A stretch of 64,000 nt of DNA from positions 182,268 through 246,267 of the forward strand of contig JBCDFV010000001.1 of the NCBI GenBank assembly GCA_039177555.1. Reading direction: 5' to 3'. The position numbers and the translations under genes are program-made. Positions 8,736 to 16,893 of this stretch are shown piece by piece (within the stretch, counting starts at the first letter, position 1; each line of letters starts with the position of its first letter). The notes beneath the pieces are model-generated. The model did not search any database. It saw nothing but the letters and a program-made list of their open reading frames with translations, and was not told the DNA's origin. This stretch comes from JANQGH01 sp039177555 (GTDB lineage: Bacteria > Pseudomonadota > Alphaproteobacteria > DSM-16000 > Inquilinaceae).

Positions 8736-9497
8736 ATGGCCACCAGTGCCACGGCCGTGCATGGCCAATCCACCGTGGATGATCGCGAGATCAGCCAGTT
8801 CGACCGCATCGCCCATGATTGGTGGGACCCGGAGGGGATGTTCAAGCCGCTGCACCGGATGAACCCGCTGCGGATCGGCTACATACGCGACCAGGTCGTG
8901 GCGCGGTTCGAACGGCCGGAAGACAGTGTCGTACCGTTCGACGGGCTGAGCATCGTCGATGTCGGCTGCGGCGGCGGCCTGCTGAGCGAACCGATGAGCC
9001 GGCTGGGCGCCCGCGTCACCGGTATCGACGCGGCCAGCGGGGGCGTGTCCGTGGCCCAGGCCCATGCCGAAGCGGCCGGGCTTGCGATTGACTATCGCGT
9101 CGAAACGGCCGAGGGGCTGGCCGCTTCAGGCGCCAAGTTCGACGTCGTGCTGGCGCTGGAGATCATCGAGCATGTGGCCGATACGGACGAGTTCCTGGGC
9201 GCGCTGGCCGATTTGACGGCGCCCGACGGCATGGTCTTCATATCCACGCTGAACCGGACAAGGCGCAGCTTCGCCACGGCGATCGTCGGCGCCGAATACG
9301 TCCTCAGATGGCTGCCACGCGGCACTCATGACTGGCGCAAATTCGTCAAACCCAGCGAGCTTGCCGCCGGCCTGCGCAAGGCCGGGCTGACGGTCGGGGA
9401 CATCAGCGGAATGGTCTATGACCCGATCAGGGGTCGCTGGAAACTCTCGCGCCGCGACTTGGCAATCAACTACATCGCGGCGGCATCGAAGGGCTGA
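8736..9497 (+). CDS. ubiG: Bifunctional 2-polyprenyl-6-hydroxyphenol methylase / 3-demethylubiquinol O-methyltransferase
   Basis: UbiG performs both O-methylations of ubiquinone biosynthesis. I chose the ATG at 8736 (253 residues), preceded by AGGAA at 8-12 bases, over an upstream in-frame ATG at 8667. The chosen start puts the conserved FDRIAHDWWDPEGMFKPLH segment near residue 23, as in the family. The SAM-binding motif IVDVGCGGGLLSEPMSRLGA lies near 73 and LEIIEHVAD near 140. Divergent from lysC and convergent with the DUF1178 gene (6-base gap). Confidence 0.96.
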   Translation: MATSATAVHGQSTVDDREISQFDRIAHDWWDPEGMFKPLHRMNPLRIGYIRDQVVARFERPEDSVVPFDGLSIVDVGCGGGLLSEPMSRLGARVTGIDAASGGVSVAQAHAEAAGLAIDYRVETAEGLAASGAKFDVVLALEIIEHVADTDEFLGALADLTAPDGMVFISTLNRTRRSFATAIVGAEYVLRWLPRGTHDWRKFVKPSELAAGLRKAGLTVGDISGMVYDPIRGRWKLSRRDLAINYIAAASKG

Positions 9498-9503
9498 TCT
9501 GGC

Positions 9504-9926
9504 TCAGTTATCCGTCGGCACCCAGGGGATGCGCGCGAACTCGACGCCTTCTTCCTCAAGCTCTTCGGCCTCTTCGTCGGTGGCTTCGCCGTAGATGTCC
9601 CGGTGCTCCGCCTCGCCGAAATGGATGCGCTTGGCTTCCTCGGCGAAACGCGGGCCGACATAGTCGCAGTTTTCTTCGACCTTCTTGCGCATCTCGACCA
9701 GTTGGTCGCGCATCTTAGTCATGACGGCGGCCATCTTTTCCTCAGCCGCGGATGACGGCGTCGGCCGGCCGATGCGGGTTGCCATCGGCGCCTTCACGAT
9801 CTGTTCGTCGCCGCATATCGGACAGGCGATTTCGCCCGACGCCTGTTGGGCGTCGAACGTGGCACCGTCCTTGAACCAGGCCTCAAAGCCGTGGCCATTG
9901 GCGCAGCGAAGGTTAAACGAGATCAT
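9504..9926 (-). CDS. DUF1178 family protein
   Basis: A 140-residue protein of the DUF1178 family, which is widespread in Proteobacteria and has no established function. Cysteines arranged as in a zinc ribbon are visible: C8 in LRCANGHGFEAWF and a CPIC pair in EIACPICGDEQIVKAPMAT. The C-terminal third is acidic (ATDEEAEELEEEGVEFARI) and ends with the conserved IPWVPTDN motif. The fold and metal binding are inference from the Cys pattern. It faces ubiG tail to tail and is divergent from the small methyltransferase across 82 bases. Confidence 0.88.
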   Translation of the reverse strand: MISFNLRCANGHGFEAWFKDGATFDAQQASGEIACPICGDEQIVKAPMATRIGRPTPSSAAEEKMAAVMTKMRDQLVEMRKKVEENCDYVGPRFAEEAKRIHFGEAEHRDIYGEATDEEAEELEEEGVEFARIPWVPTDN

Positions 9927-10008
9927 GCATCTGACCCTTTCCGGTCACCCGGTTTAGCGCTTAACAAATTGGTCACCAAGGACAAAACGACAAGGCAGGC
10001 GGTATCAC

Positions 10009-10590
10009 ATGTCCGTATCCGGCGCATTGCATAAGCCTTCAGACTGGGTGGCACGGTTTGCGCCGTTGGTGCCGGCCGGTCGAACGGTTCTGGACGTCGC
10101 CTGCGGCAACGGCCGCCATTCGAGGCTGTTTGCCGAAAGCGGGCATCCCGTCGTCGCCGTCGACATCGATTTGCGCGGAATCGCCGACCTGGCCTCCGAA
10201 CCGCGCGTCGAACTCGTCCGTGCGGATCTGGAAGGCGCTGACTGGCCGTTCACCGGTCGCCGGTTCGGCGCCATCGTGGTCACGAACTATCTGCACCGCC
10301 CCCTCCTGCCCACGCTGCTCTCGGCGATTGAACCGGCCGGTCTGGTCATCTACGAGACGTTCGCGATCGGCAACCAGCGCTTCGGCAAACCAAGCAATCC
10401 GGCATACCTGCTGCGGCCCGGCGAACTGCTCGCCTGGGCAGAGCCGGAACTTCAAGTCATCGCCTATGAACATGGCGAGATCGCCTCGCCCAAAGCAGCG
10501 GTGATGCAGCGAATTGCGGCGGCCCGCGACGCCGGCGACGCGCCCGACCTGGACGGATACCCCGGCCCCTGGCCGCTGCCCCGCGCCTAG
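10009..10590 (+). CDS. Class I SAM-dependent methyltransferase (TehB-like)
   Basis: A short (193-residue) Rossmann-fold methyltransferase with the SAM motif VLDVACGNGRHSRLFAESGH near residue 28, an acidic strand-2 end (VVAVDID), and a motif-IV region VVTNYLHRPLLP near 90. It resembles the small TehB/UbiE-like proteins common next to DUF1178 and nitrilase genes; the substrate cannot be read from sequence. Its 3' end overlaps that of the convergent nitrilase-fold gene by four bases. I give no gene name because tellurite resistance is not supported here. Confidence 0.85.
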   Translation: MSVSGALHKPSDWVARFAPLVPAGRTVLDVACGNGRHSRLFAESGHPVVAVDIDLRGIADLASEPRVELVRADLEGADWPFTGRRFGAIVVTNYLHRPLLPTLLSAIEPAGLVIYETFAIGNQRFGKPSNPAYLLRPGELLAWAEPELQVIAYEHGEIASPKAAVMQRIAAARDAGDAPDLDGYPGPWPLPRA

Positions 10591-11444
10591 GAGCCTGTCT
10601 CGGCCAGGGGTATTGGCGCGGCCGGCGGGGCAAAGGATCGATCATGCGTCAGGGCCGGCACCGCGTTGCGTGCCTTGCGGACCTGTTCGAGATCGAGCTC
10701 CGCCGTGACGAAGCCGACATCCGTCCCGGCATCGGCCAAGACCTCACCCCAGGGCGCAACGATCAGCGAATGTCCGTAGGTTTTGCGATCGGCGAAATGC
10801 GTACCCGTCTGCGCCGGGGCAATGACGAAGCAGCCGGTCTCGATCGCGCGCGCGCGCAGCAGCACGTGCCAATGGGCCTTGCCGGTCGGCACGGTGAAGG
10901 CGGCGGGAACGGTCAGGATATCGGCGCCCGCCTGGGCCAGCGCCCGGTGCAGATAGGCGAAGCGCACATCGTAACAGATGGTCAGCCCGATCCCGCCCCA
11001 GGGGCTCGGCGCCACTACCGCACGGTCGCTCGGCCGGAAGGTTGCGCTCTCGCGATAGCTTTCGCCGCCGCCCAGATCGACATCGAACATGTGGATCTTG
11101 TCGTAGGTCGCGACGATCTCACCGTTCGGGCCGAACAGGTAGGACCGGTTCGCGACCGTATCCTCGGTCAGTTTGATGCCCAGGGAGCCGACCAGCAGCA
11201 TGGCCTCGGTTTCCCGCGCCAGGTCGCTGAAGTACGGAATGCCGGGATGCTCATCCTCTGTCTTCACCCGGGAGAGGATTTCGCGCCGGCCGATCACCAT
11301 CATGGTGGCATTTTCCGGCAGGGCGATGAAGTCCGCGCCGGCATCGCGCGCGCGGCGCACCAGATCGCCGGCCGTGGCCAGGTTGGGCTCAATCTCCGGG
11401 CCGGCATTCAACTGAACGCAGGCCGCGGTCAGCGTCGCGGTCAT
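10587..11444 (-). CDS. Carbon-nitrogen hydrolase family protein (Nit-type)
   Basis: A 285-residue nitrilase-superfamily amidase. The Glu-Lys-Cys triad is visible: Glu in ALPENATMM (near 42), Lys in YDKIHMFDVDLGGGESYRES (near 116) and Cys in GIGLTICYDVRFAYLHRAL (near 157). The motifs best fit the Nit1/Nit2 branch, which in other organisms removes deaminated glutathione or acts as omega-amidase; the exact substrate is inference. Its ATG overlaps the grxC stop by four bases, so it is co-translated with glutaredoxin, which fits a glutathione-related role. Confidence 0.9.
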   Translation of the reverse strand: MTATLTAACVQLNAGPEIEPNLATAGDLVRRARDAGADFIALPENATMMVIGRREILSRVKTEDEHPGIPYFSDLARETEAMLLVGSLGIKLTEDTVANRSYLFGPNGEIVATYDKIHMFDVDLGGGESYRESATFRPSDRAVVAPSPWGGIGLTICYDVRFAYLHRALAQAGADILTVPAAFTVPTGKAHWHVLLRARAIETGCFVIAPAQTGTHFADRKTYGHSLIVAPWGEVLADAGTDVGFVTAELDLEQVRKARNAVPALTHDRSFAPPAAPIPLAETGS

Positions 11445-11704
11445 GCGGCACCTTTCAGCAGCGGGTCGAGCTTGCCGTCGTCGTTGAGCGCCGAGAGATC
11501 GTCATAACCGCCGACATGGACGTCATCGATGAAGATCTGCGGCACCGAGGTACGCCCGTTTGCGCGCTGGATCATCTCCTTGCGCCGCTTGGGATGCATC
11601 ATCACGTCGATCTCGTCATAGGTCACGTTCTTCGAGCGCAGCAGCTTCTTCGCCATGAAGCAGTAGGGACAGAAGGGGCTGGAATAGACCGTGACCTGTG
11701 GCAT
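11441..11704 (-). CDS. grxC: Glutaredoxin 3
   Basis: A small dithiol glutaredoxin that reduces disulfides with glutathione. The ATG at 11704 gives 87 residues starting MPQVTVYSSPFCPYCFMAKK with the CPYC active site at residues 12-15. The cis-proline loop TSVPQIFIDDVHVGGYDDL follows, typical of GrxC. A longer frame from 11764 adds 20 residues not found in the family, so the inner start is preferred. It lies in a comF-grxC-nitrilase run on the minus strand, overlapping the nitrilase gene by four bases. Confidence 0.95.
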   Translation of the reverse strand: MPQVTVYSSPFCPYCFMAKKLLRSKNVTYDEIDVMMHPKRRKEMIQRANGRTSVPQIFIDDVHVGGYDDLSALNDDGKLDPLLKGAA

Positions 11705-11791
11705 CAAGGGCGCTCCCGTGCGTGGACCGACGTCTGGATCGGTAGCATATGACCATCCCGGCACGGATTTCCAGTCACGCGCCGCCCGGGG

Positions 11792-12607
11792 TCAATCAAC
11801 TCGCGACGGCAGGACCGCGCGCGCCACGACCAGAACCGACACCTCGGCGGCACCGGCGCGTTTCAGGACGCGGGCACATTCCCGCACGGTCGCCCCGGTG
11901 GTCATCACGTCGTCCACCAGAAGGACATGGCGACCGGTCAAGTCGGACGCGACCCGGGGCGCGACCTTGAACGCGCCGCGCACGTTCCGGCGGCGCTCTT
12001 TTGCGTTGCGGCCAGCCTGAGACGGCGTCGCGCGCATTCGCTCGAGCGCATCGTGTCGGTAGACCCCGTCGGCGGCATCGGCGATTGCCTGCGCCAACAG
12101 GGCCGACTGGTTATAGCGTCGACGCCACAGGCGCCAGCGGTGTAGCGGTACGGGAACGACCAGGTCGACCGGCGCGTCGAGACCGGCAAGCAGGCGCGCT
12201 ATCAGCCGGCCCAAGACGCCGGCGCGGTCGGTGCGGTCGCCGTGCTTGAAGCCGAGGATGAGCGACCGGCTGTGATCGTCGTAGACCAGCGCGGCACGGG
12301 CGCGATCGAACGGCGGTGGGTCGGCGAGGCAGGCACCGCACAACGTCGTGCCCGAGATCTCGAAATCGAACGGCAGGCCGCAGCAGGCACAATGCGGGGC
12401 GTCGATAAAGGTCAGACGGCCCCAGCAACCCGCGCAAAGCCCCTGCCCGCTTTCGATTTCCTGGCCGCAGGCCGCACAGCGCGGCGGCAGCAGCCCGTCC
12501 AGCAACCGCTGGCCGATCGCCTGCAGGGTTGTGCCTGCGACCGCCAGTCGGATCATCCGCGACCGCTCGCCGCCAGCGCCATCGTCGGCTTTGTCTGTCG
12601 ATCCCAT
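11792..12607 (-). CDS. ComF family protein (double zinc-finger phosphoribosyltransferase fold)
   Basis: ComF-like proteins combine N-terminal Cys4 zinc-binding elements with a phosphoribosyltransferase domain and are linked to DNA uptake or processing in some bacteria. Here the Cys pairs CAACGQEIESGQGLCAGCW and CACCG...LCGACL lie near residues 43-90, and the PRPP loop VLLVDDVMTTGATVREC near 235. The frame is open far upstream, but only 271 residues from ATG 12607, or 254 from ATG 12556 (MIRLAVAG), resemble the family. The first start lies only 18 bases from the divergent methyltransferase start. Transformation competence is not demonstrated by this gene alone. Confidence 0.9.
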   Translation of the reverse strand: MGSTDKADDGAGGERSRMIRLAVAGTTLQAIGQRLLDGLLPPRCAACGQEIESGQGLCAGCWGRLTFIDAPHCACCGLPFDFEISGTTLCGACLADPPPFDRARAALVYDDHSRSLILGFKHGDRTDRAGVLGRLIARLLAGLDAPVDLVVPVPLHRWRLWRRRYNQSALLAQAIADAADGVYRHDALERMRATPSQAGRNAKERRRNVRGAFKVAPRVASDLTGRHVLLVDDVMTTGATVRECARVLKRAGAAEVSVLVVARAVLPSRVD

Positions 12608-12618
12608 AGGGCTATATA
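12591..12618. promoter_or_regulatory. Bidirectional TATATA element between comF and a methyltransferase
   Basis: TATATA occupies 12613-12618, in the 18-base gap between two divergent ATG codons (12607 minus, 12626 plus). Read rightward it ends 7 bases before ATG 12626, with TTGTCT at 12591-12596 as a -35 at 16-base spacing. Read leftward it ends 5 bases before ATG 12607. Transcription starting 6-8 bases downstream of a -10 would begin at or near both start codons. No Shine-Dalgarno fits in the gap. Confidence 0.4.
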
Positions 12619-12625
12619 CGCCGGC

Positions 12626-13579
12626 ATGAGCCAGGATTCGATGAAGGTGTTTGACCGGCGACGGGTGCGGGCCCATCGCGACCGGGCCTACAGGTCGATC
12701 GCCGAGCACGGCTTTCTGTTCGACCATGTCGCCGACGGCATGATCGATCGGCTTGACGATGTGCTGCGCACGTTTCCGACCGCGATCGATCTGGGCACGT
12801 TCAACGGCGGTCTGGCCCGGCGGCTTCAGCAGCGGCCCGGCACCGACCTTGTGATCAGAAGCGATCTGTCGCCGCGACTGGCACAAATGGCCTCCCAGAC
12901 CGGCCTGACGATTGTCGCCGATGAAGAGTTGTTGCCCTTTGGCGAGGCCAAGGCGGATCTTGTGGCAAGCGCGTTGGCGCTGCATTGGACCAACGACCTG
13001 CCCGGCGCGCTGGTCCAGATCAACCGAAGCCTGCGTCCCGATGGGCTGTTTCTGGGCGCGCTGCTCGGCGGCGAAAGCCTGACCGAACTGCGCATCGCCC
13101 TGACCGAAGCCGAGATCGAGCTTTGCGGCGGCGCCAGCCCTCGCCTGTCCCCCCTCGCTGATGTGCGCGACGCCGGCGGCCTGATGCAGCGCGCGGGCTT
13201 CGCCCTGCCGGTTGTCGACCGGGAAACGGTTACGGTGACGTACGACAACGCGTTTCGCCTGATCGCCGACCTGAGGGGCATGGGCGAGACCAATGCGTCC
13301 TTGAACCGCAATGCCGCGATCCCGCCGCGCGCCTTCTGGCCGCGCGTCGCGGAGATCTACCACCAGCGCTTCGCCGAAGCCGACGATCGCATCCCGGCGA
13401 CCTTTCAGGTGCTGTACCTGTCCGGTTGGGCGCCGGCGGCGAGCCAGCAACAGCCGCTGCGCCCGGGCAGCGCGCGCTCCAGCCTCGCCGAAGCCTTGGG
13501 TGCCAAAGAGCGTTCCGCGGGCGAGACTGCGCCGTTCTTCGCCAGCAAGACCGCACCTGGCCAGACCAACGACTCATAG
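12626..13579 (+). CDS. SAM-dependent methyltransferase, BioC/NDUFAF5-like
   Basis: A 317-residue protein with the VFDRRRVRAHRDRA start and ALALHWTNDLPGAL motif characteristic of the alphaproteobacterial relatives of mitochondrial NDUFAF5 (an arginine hydroxylase of complex I assembly) and of BioC. The Rossmann strand AIDLGTFNGGLARRLQQRPG lies near residue 53; its glycine loop departs from the canonical GxGxG, as in NDUFAF5. Function in complex I maturation is inference. The start is ATG 12626, or ATG 12641, which has AGGA at a good distance. The last six bases overlap the convergent mutT gene. Confidence 0.85.
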   Translation: MSQDSMKVFDRRRVRAHRDRAYRSIAEHGFLFDHVADGMIDRLDDVLRTFPTAIDLGTFNGGLARRLQQRPGTDLVIRSDLSPRLAQMASQTGLTIVADEELLPFGEAKADLVASALALHWTNDLPGALVQINRSLRPDGLFLGALLGGESLTELRIALTEAEIELCGGASPRLSPLADVRDAGGLMQRAGFALPVVDRETVTVTYDNAFRLIADLRGMGETNASLNRNAAIPPRAFWPRVAEIYHQRFAEADDRIPATFQVLYLSGWAPAASQQQPLRPGSARSSLAEALGAKERSAGETAPFFASKTAPGQTNDS

Positions 13580-14005
13580 AAGGTCGCGCAGCATGGCGAT
13601 CAACGGCCGGTCGGCCGGCGGCATCGGATAATCGCGCAACGTGTTCGCCCGCACCCATTTCAGCGCCTGGCCCTCAAGTGGCTTTGCCGTGCCGTGCCAT
13701 TGCCGACACAGATAAAGCGGCATCAGCAGGTGAAAATCGTCATAGGCATGGCTGGCAAACGTAAACGGCGCCAAGCAGCTTTCCTGCGTGTCGATCGCGA
13801 GTTCTTCGCGCAGCTCTCGGATCAGCGCCGCCTCGGGCGTCTCGCCGTTTTGGACCTTGCCGCCCGGGAATTCCCACAGGCCCGCCATGGCCTTGCCCTC
13901 GGGCCGCTGGGCGATCAGCACGCGGCCGTCGGCGTCGATCAGGGCAACGGCGGCGACCAGCACGACCGGGCGGTCCTTCGGGGCGGCAGCCGTCGCGTTG
14001 TCCAC
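13574..14005 (-). CDS. mutT: 8-oxo-dGTP diphosphatase MutT (Nudix hydrolase)
   Basis: Hydrolyses oxidised nucleoside triphosphates so they are not misincorporated. The full Nudix box is present: GGKVQNGETPEAALIRELRE followed by ELAID, near residues 44-70 of the shorter form. The following segment resembles MutT (LYLCRQWHGTAKPLEGQALKWV). I prefer the GTG at 14005 (143 residues): AGGTGG lies about 8 bases upstream and the gap to the preceding acetyltransferase gene is 2 bases. An ATG at 14032 would add nine residues and overlap that gene but has no ribosome site. Confidence 0.92.
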   Translation of the reverse strand: MDNATAAAPKDRPVVLVAAVALIDADGRVLIAQRPEGKAMAGLWEFPGGKVQNGETPEAALIRELREELAIDTQESCLAPFTFASHAYDDFHLLMPLYLCRQWHGTAKPLEGQALKWVRANTLRDYPMPPADRPLIAMLRDLL

Positions 14006-14007
14006 CC

Positions 14008-14571
14008 TCAGCCCACCTGCAGGTCCTGCCACTGCCGGCGCGTGACGGCGTAGACCGGCGCGTCGACTGTGGCATCGATCGGGTCGAAACGCTGGCGCCG
14101 ATAGCCGTCGGGCGTCAGGCCGAGCTTGAGCACGACGCGCGCGGACCGCTCATTGTCCGGCAGAACTACGGCCGTGACACGCTGCAGCCCCAGCTCGTCG
14201 AAGGCGAAACGCAGGATCTCGTGCCCGGCCTCGCTGGCATAGCCGCGCCCCCAAACCTGGCGATCGAACCAATAGCCGAACTCGCCTTCCGTGCCGCCCG
14301 GCTCTATGCGCACGCCCATATGGCCGATCAGCCGATCGTCATCGGTCTCGGCGACGACGAACTGGTAGTCGGTGGCCTGGTTCCAGTTCCGCGTCGCCGT
14401 TCGGATCCAGCTCACCGCGTCCGGCAGCGTGTAAGGGATGGGCAACCGCGCCAGCCAGCGCGCGACCTCCCAGTCGGCCAGGGCCTCCGCGATCGCCGGC
14501 GCGTCGTCGCGCTGATGCCGGCGCAAAACCAGCCTTTCCGTCTGCAGCCTTTGGGGCAGCGCCAAAACCAT
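14008..14571 (-). CDS. GNAT family N-acetyltransferase, RimJ/RimL type
   Basis: A 187-residue acetyl-CoA-dependent transferase. It begins with the RLVLRRHQRDDAPAI segment usual in the RimJ/RimL branch. The acetyl-CoA loop is RQVWGRGYASEAGHEILRFA near residue 110, followed by LGLQRVTAVVLPDNERSARV, the conserved asparagine/Ser-Ala region of this branch. Substrates range from ribosomal N-termini to small molecules, and nothing here selects one. It sits between argJ and mutT on the same strand with very short gaps (6 and 2 bases), so it is probably in the argJ transcript. Confidence 0.9.
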   Translation of the reverse strand: MVLALPQRLQTERLVLRRHQRDDAPAIAEALADWEVARWLARLPIPYTLPDAVSWIRTATRNWNQATDYQFVVAETDDDRLIGHMGVRIEPGGTEGEFGYWFDRQVWGRGYASEAGHEILRFAFDELGLQRVTAVVLPDNERSARVVLKLGLTPDGYRRQRFDPIDATVDAPVYAVTRRQWQDLQVG

Positions 14572-14577
14572 CAGAAC

Positions 14578-15810
14578 CTAGCTACGATAATCGGCATTGA
14601 TGGAAATGTAGCCGTGGGTCAGATCGCAGGTCCAAACGGTCGCCCGGCCCCGCCCGATCGCCAGGTCGATATCGATGACGATCTCCCGGCCCTTCATGTG
14701 CGCGGTAACGGGCGCCTCGTCATAGCCCTCGACCCGTTGTCCCCGCCGGGCGATCTCGACCCCGCCGACGGCGATCGAAACCAGGTCGCGCTCGGCCCGT
14801 TCGCCGGCCTTGCCGATGGCCATGACGATGCGCCCCCAATTGGCGTCCTCGCCGGCGATCGCGGTCTTGACCAAGGGCGAGTTGGCCACCGACTTGCCAA
14901 TCCGGCGCGCGGCGACGGGCGACGTGGCACCGCTGACATTGATGGTGATGAACTTGCTGGCGCCCTCGCCGTCCCGGACGATCTGCTGGGCGACATCGCT
15001 CGCCACCGCCTCCAGCGCCCGGCGGAAATCGCGCCACAACGCATTGTCGGGACGATCGGCCATCGCATTGCCGGCAGCACCCGTGGCGAACGCCAGGACC
15101 GTGTCGCTGGTCGAGGTGTCGCTGTCGACCGTCGTGGCGTTGAAGCTGCGGTCGACCGCCCGTTTCAGCATCGGCCTGAGAACAGGCGCCGGCACTGCCG
15201 CGTCGGTGAAGATGAAGGCCAGCATGGTGGCCATGTCCGGCGCGATCATGCCAGATCCCTTGGCGATGGCGTTGATCGTGACCTGTCGATCGCCGATTTT
15301 GGCCCGCCGGGTCGCAAGCTTGGCAAAAGTATCGGTCGTGCGGATCGCGTCGGCGGCCGGCCGCCATTGGTCCGGCGTCGCGGCCTCCATGGCCCGATCG
15401 ATGTGCGCCGTGATGCTTTCCGGCGGCAAGGGCTCGCCGATCACGCCCGTCGAGGCAAGGAACACCTGGCTTTCGACACAACCGACCGCCCGCGCCAGCG
15501 CCGCGCCGGTCTCTGCCACGGATTCCGTGCCCAAACGACCGGTAAAGGCATTGGCGTTGCCGGCATTGACCAGAACCGCCCGTGCCTGCCCCCCCGGCAG
15601 CGCCTCTCGGCACCAATCCACGGGTGCCGAAGGGCACCGGCTTGTCGTCAGCGTGCCGGCGACCGTCGTGCCCTCATCGAACAAGGCCAGCATCAGGTCC
15701 GGCGAGCCGTCCTTCTTCAGGCCCGCTGCCAGCCCGGTCAGGCGAACGCCTGGCACGGTCGGCATTGACGGCGGTTCGGCCGGCGCCAGGGGCGAGATCG
15801 GCAGTTCCAT
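14578..15810 (-). CDS. argJ: Glutamate N-acetyltransferase / amino-acid N-acetyltransferase ArgJ
   Basis: ArgJ transfers the acetyl group from N-acetylornithine to glutamate in the cyclic arginine pathway; bifunctional forms also make acetylglutamate from acetyl-CoA. The 410-residue precursor contains the autocleavage site at Thr in PDMATMLAFIFTDA, near residue 190, which splits it into alpha and beta chains. Also conserved are NAGNANAFTG near 82 and the VDSDTSTSDTVLAF segment near 220. The C-terminus YISINADYRS is complete. It is transcribed after the prolyl isomerase (20-base gap) and before the GNAT gene. Confidence 0.96.
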   Translation of the reverse strand: MELPISPLAPAEPPSMPTVPGVRLTGLAAGLKKDGSPDLMLALFDEGTTVAGTLTTSRCPSAPVDWCREALPGGQARAVLVNAGNANAFTGRLGTESVAETGAALARAVGCVESQVFLASTGVIGEPLPPESITAHIDRAMEAATPDQWRPAADAIRTTDTFAKLATRRAKIGDRQVTINAIAKGSGMIAPDMATMLAFIFTDAAVPAPVLRPMLKRAVDRSFNATTVDSDTSTSDTVLAFATGAAGNAMADRPDNALWRDFRRALEAVASDVAQQIVRDGEGASKFITINVSGATSPVAARRIGKSVANSPLVKTAIAGEDANWGRIVMAIGKAGERAERDLVSIAVGGVEIARRGQRVEGYDEAPVTAHMKGREIVIDIDLAIGRGRATVWTCDLTHGYISINADYRS

Positions 15811-15830
15811 AGGCGCTTCGGTGCGGCCGA

Positions 15831-16685
15831 CTATTGCTCGATGGGTTCGCCGTCGGGGCCGAAAATCACGACCTCCGCGCCCTCGCGCAGCTCCGCCGCA
15901 ATCTCCTGGGCAATCTCGCCGGCGGTCGCATCGACCAGTTGGGGCCTGATCTCGTCAAACGACGGCGGCTCGATCGTGCGGTGCTCCTCGGTCTTGATGA
16001 CGTGCCAGCCGAACTGGGTCTCGACCGGCTCGGTCGTGAATGTGCCATCCTCGAGGCCGAAGGCGACTTCGCCGAAGGGCTCGACCATGTCGCCGAGCGA
16101 AAAGAAGCCCAGATCGCCGCCATTCTCGCCGCTGGGTCCGACCGACAGTTCGCGCGCGAGATCGGCGAAGTCCTCGCCGGCCTGCAGGCGCTCGATGGCC
16201 GCGTTGGCCTCCTCCTCCGTCTCGACCAGGATGTGCCGCGCACTTACCTGCTCGGACGGCGGGTTTTGCTCAAGGAAGACATCGTAGGCGGCCGCCAGGC
16301 GGTCGTCCGTCGCGCGTTCGTCGATCGCGCGCGCCAGCCAGACCTCTTGAATGATACCCAAACGGGCCTGTTCGACCAGGTCGAGAACTTCCGGGTCATC
16401 GCCAAGGCCGTCATCCAGGGCCTGCTGTTCGATCAGCCGGCCGGTCGCGAGCTGGTCGGCCAGAATGCCGACAAGCATCTCCGGCGGAAACTGCTGGTAT
16501 TGCGGCGGCAGGGCAACCAAGGCCTCCATGACGTCGGACATCAGGATCTCCGACCCGTTGACCGTGGCAACGACCCGGTTTTCCTCGCCTTCGGCGGTGT
16601 CGGACTGGGCGAATGCGGCGGGGGCGGCCAAGGCAACAACCAGCGCGCCGACAGCGGCCGTGCGGCGCAAGACATCATTCATCAT
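15831..16685 (-). CDS. Periplasmic peptidylprolyl isomerase, parvulin (PpiC/SurA-like)
   Basis: A 284-residue exported foldase. The start MMNDV at 16685 follows AGGGATGAG; an upstream in-frame ATG adds 80 residues that hide the signal peptide. Residues 1-28 are a Sec signal (TAAVGALVVALAAPAAFAQS). A SurA-like helical region follows, then the parvulin domain at about 130-235 (VSARHILVETEEEANAAI, GGDLGFFSLGDMVEPF, TQFGWHVIKTEEHR). Such proteins assist folding of outer-membrane and periplasmic proteins. It heads a run with argJ and faces away from secA, the motor for its export. Confidence 0.93.
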   Translation of the reverse strand: MMNDVLRRTAAVGALVVALAAPAAFAQSDTAEGEENRVVATVNGSEILMSDVMEALVALPPQYQQFPPEMLVGILADQLATGRLIEQQALDDGLGDDPEVLDLVEQARLGIIQEVWLARAIDERATDDRLAAAYDVFLEQNPPSEQVSARHILVETEEEANAAIERLQAGEDFADLARELSVGPSGENGGDLGFFSLGDMVEPFGEVAFGLEDGTFTTEPVETQFGWHVIKTEEHRTIEPPSFDEIRPQLVDATAGEIAQEIAAELREGAEVVIFGPDGEPIEQ

Positions 16686-16845
16686 CGAAATCTCATCCCT
16701 GTTTGGGGGCATTCGGCCGGGCATGTCGTCGGCCGGGGGGCTGGCAGGGGTAAAGCATAGGATGGGAAGGCCCGCAAGCGCGGAGGCCCCCTGCCCCCGA
16801 TCTGCCCCGGAAATGTCAAAAGGGTCGCTTGCGTGCCGGCGCTGG

Positions 16846-16855
16846 CCTATATAGG
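16846..16855. promoter_or_regulatory. Palindrome CCTATATAGG between divergent genes
   Basis: A perfect 10-bp palindrome with a TATATA core lies in the 208-base divergent spacer between the prolyl isomerase and a small secreted protein. It could be a -10 element read in either direction. A GGCAGGGG (16743-16750) / CCCCTGCC (16788-16795) pair would fall in the leader of the isomerase transcript. No good -35 is seen for the plus strand, so this is tentative. Confidence 0.25.
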
Positions 16856-16893
16856 GGCATTGTCGCGGTCTATTGCCGCTGGCGAACCGGAGA

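Noticed and set aside
12608..13450. Upstream extension of the comF frame (to 552 codons)
   Set aside because: The extension is antisense of the BioC/NDUFAF5-like gene and lacks any ComF similarity.
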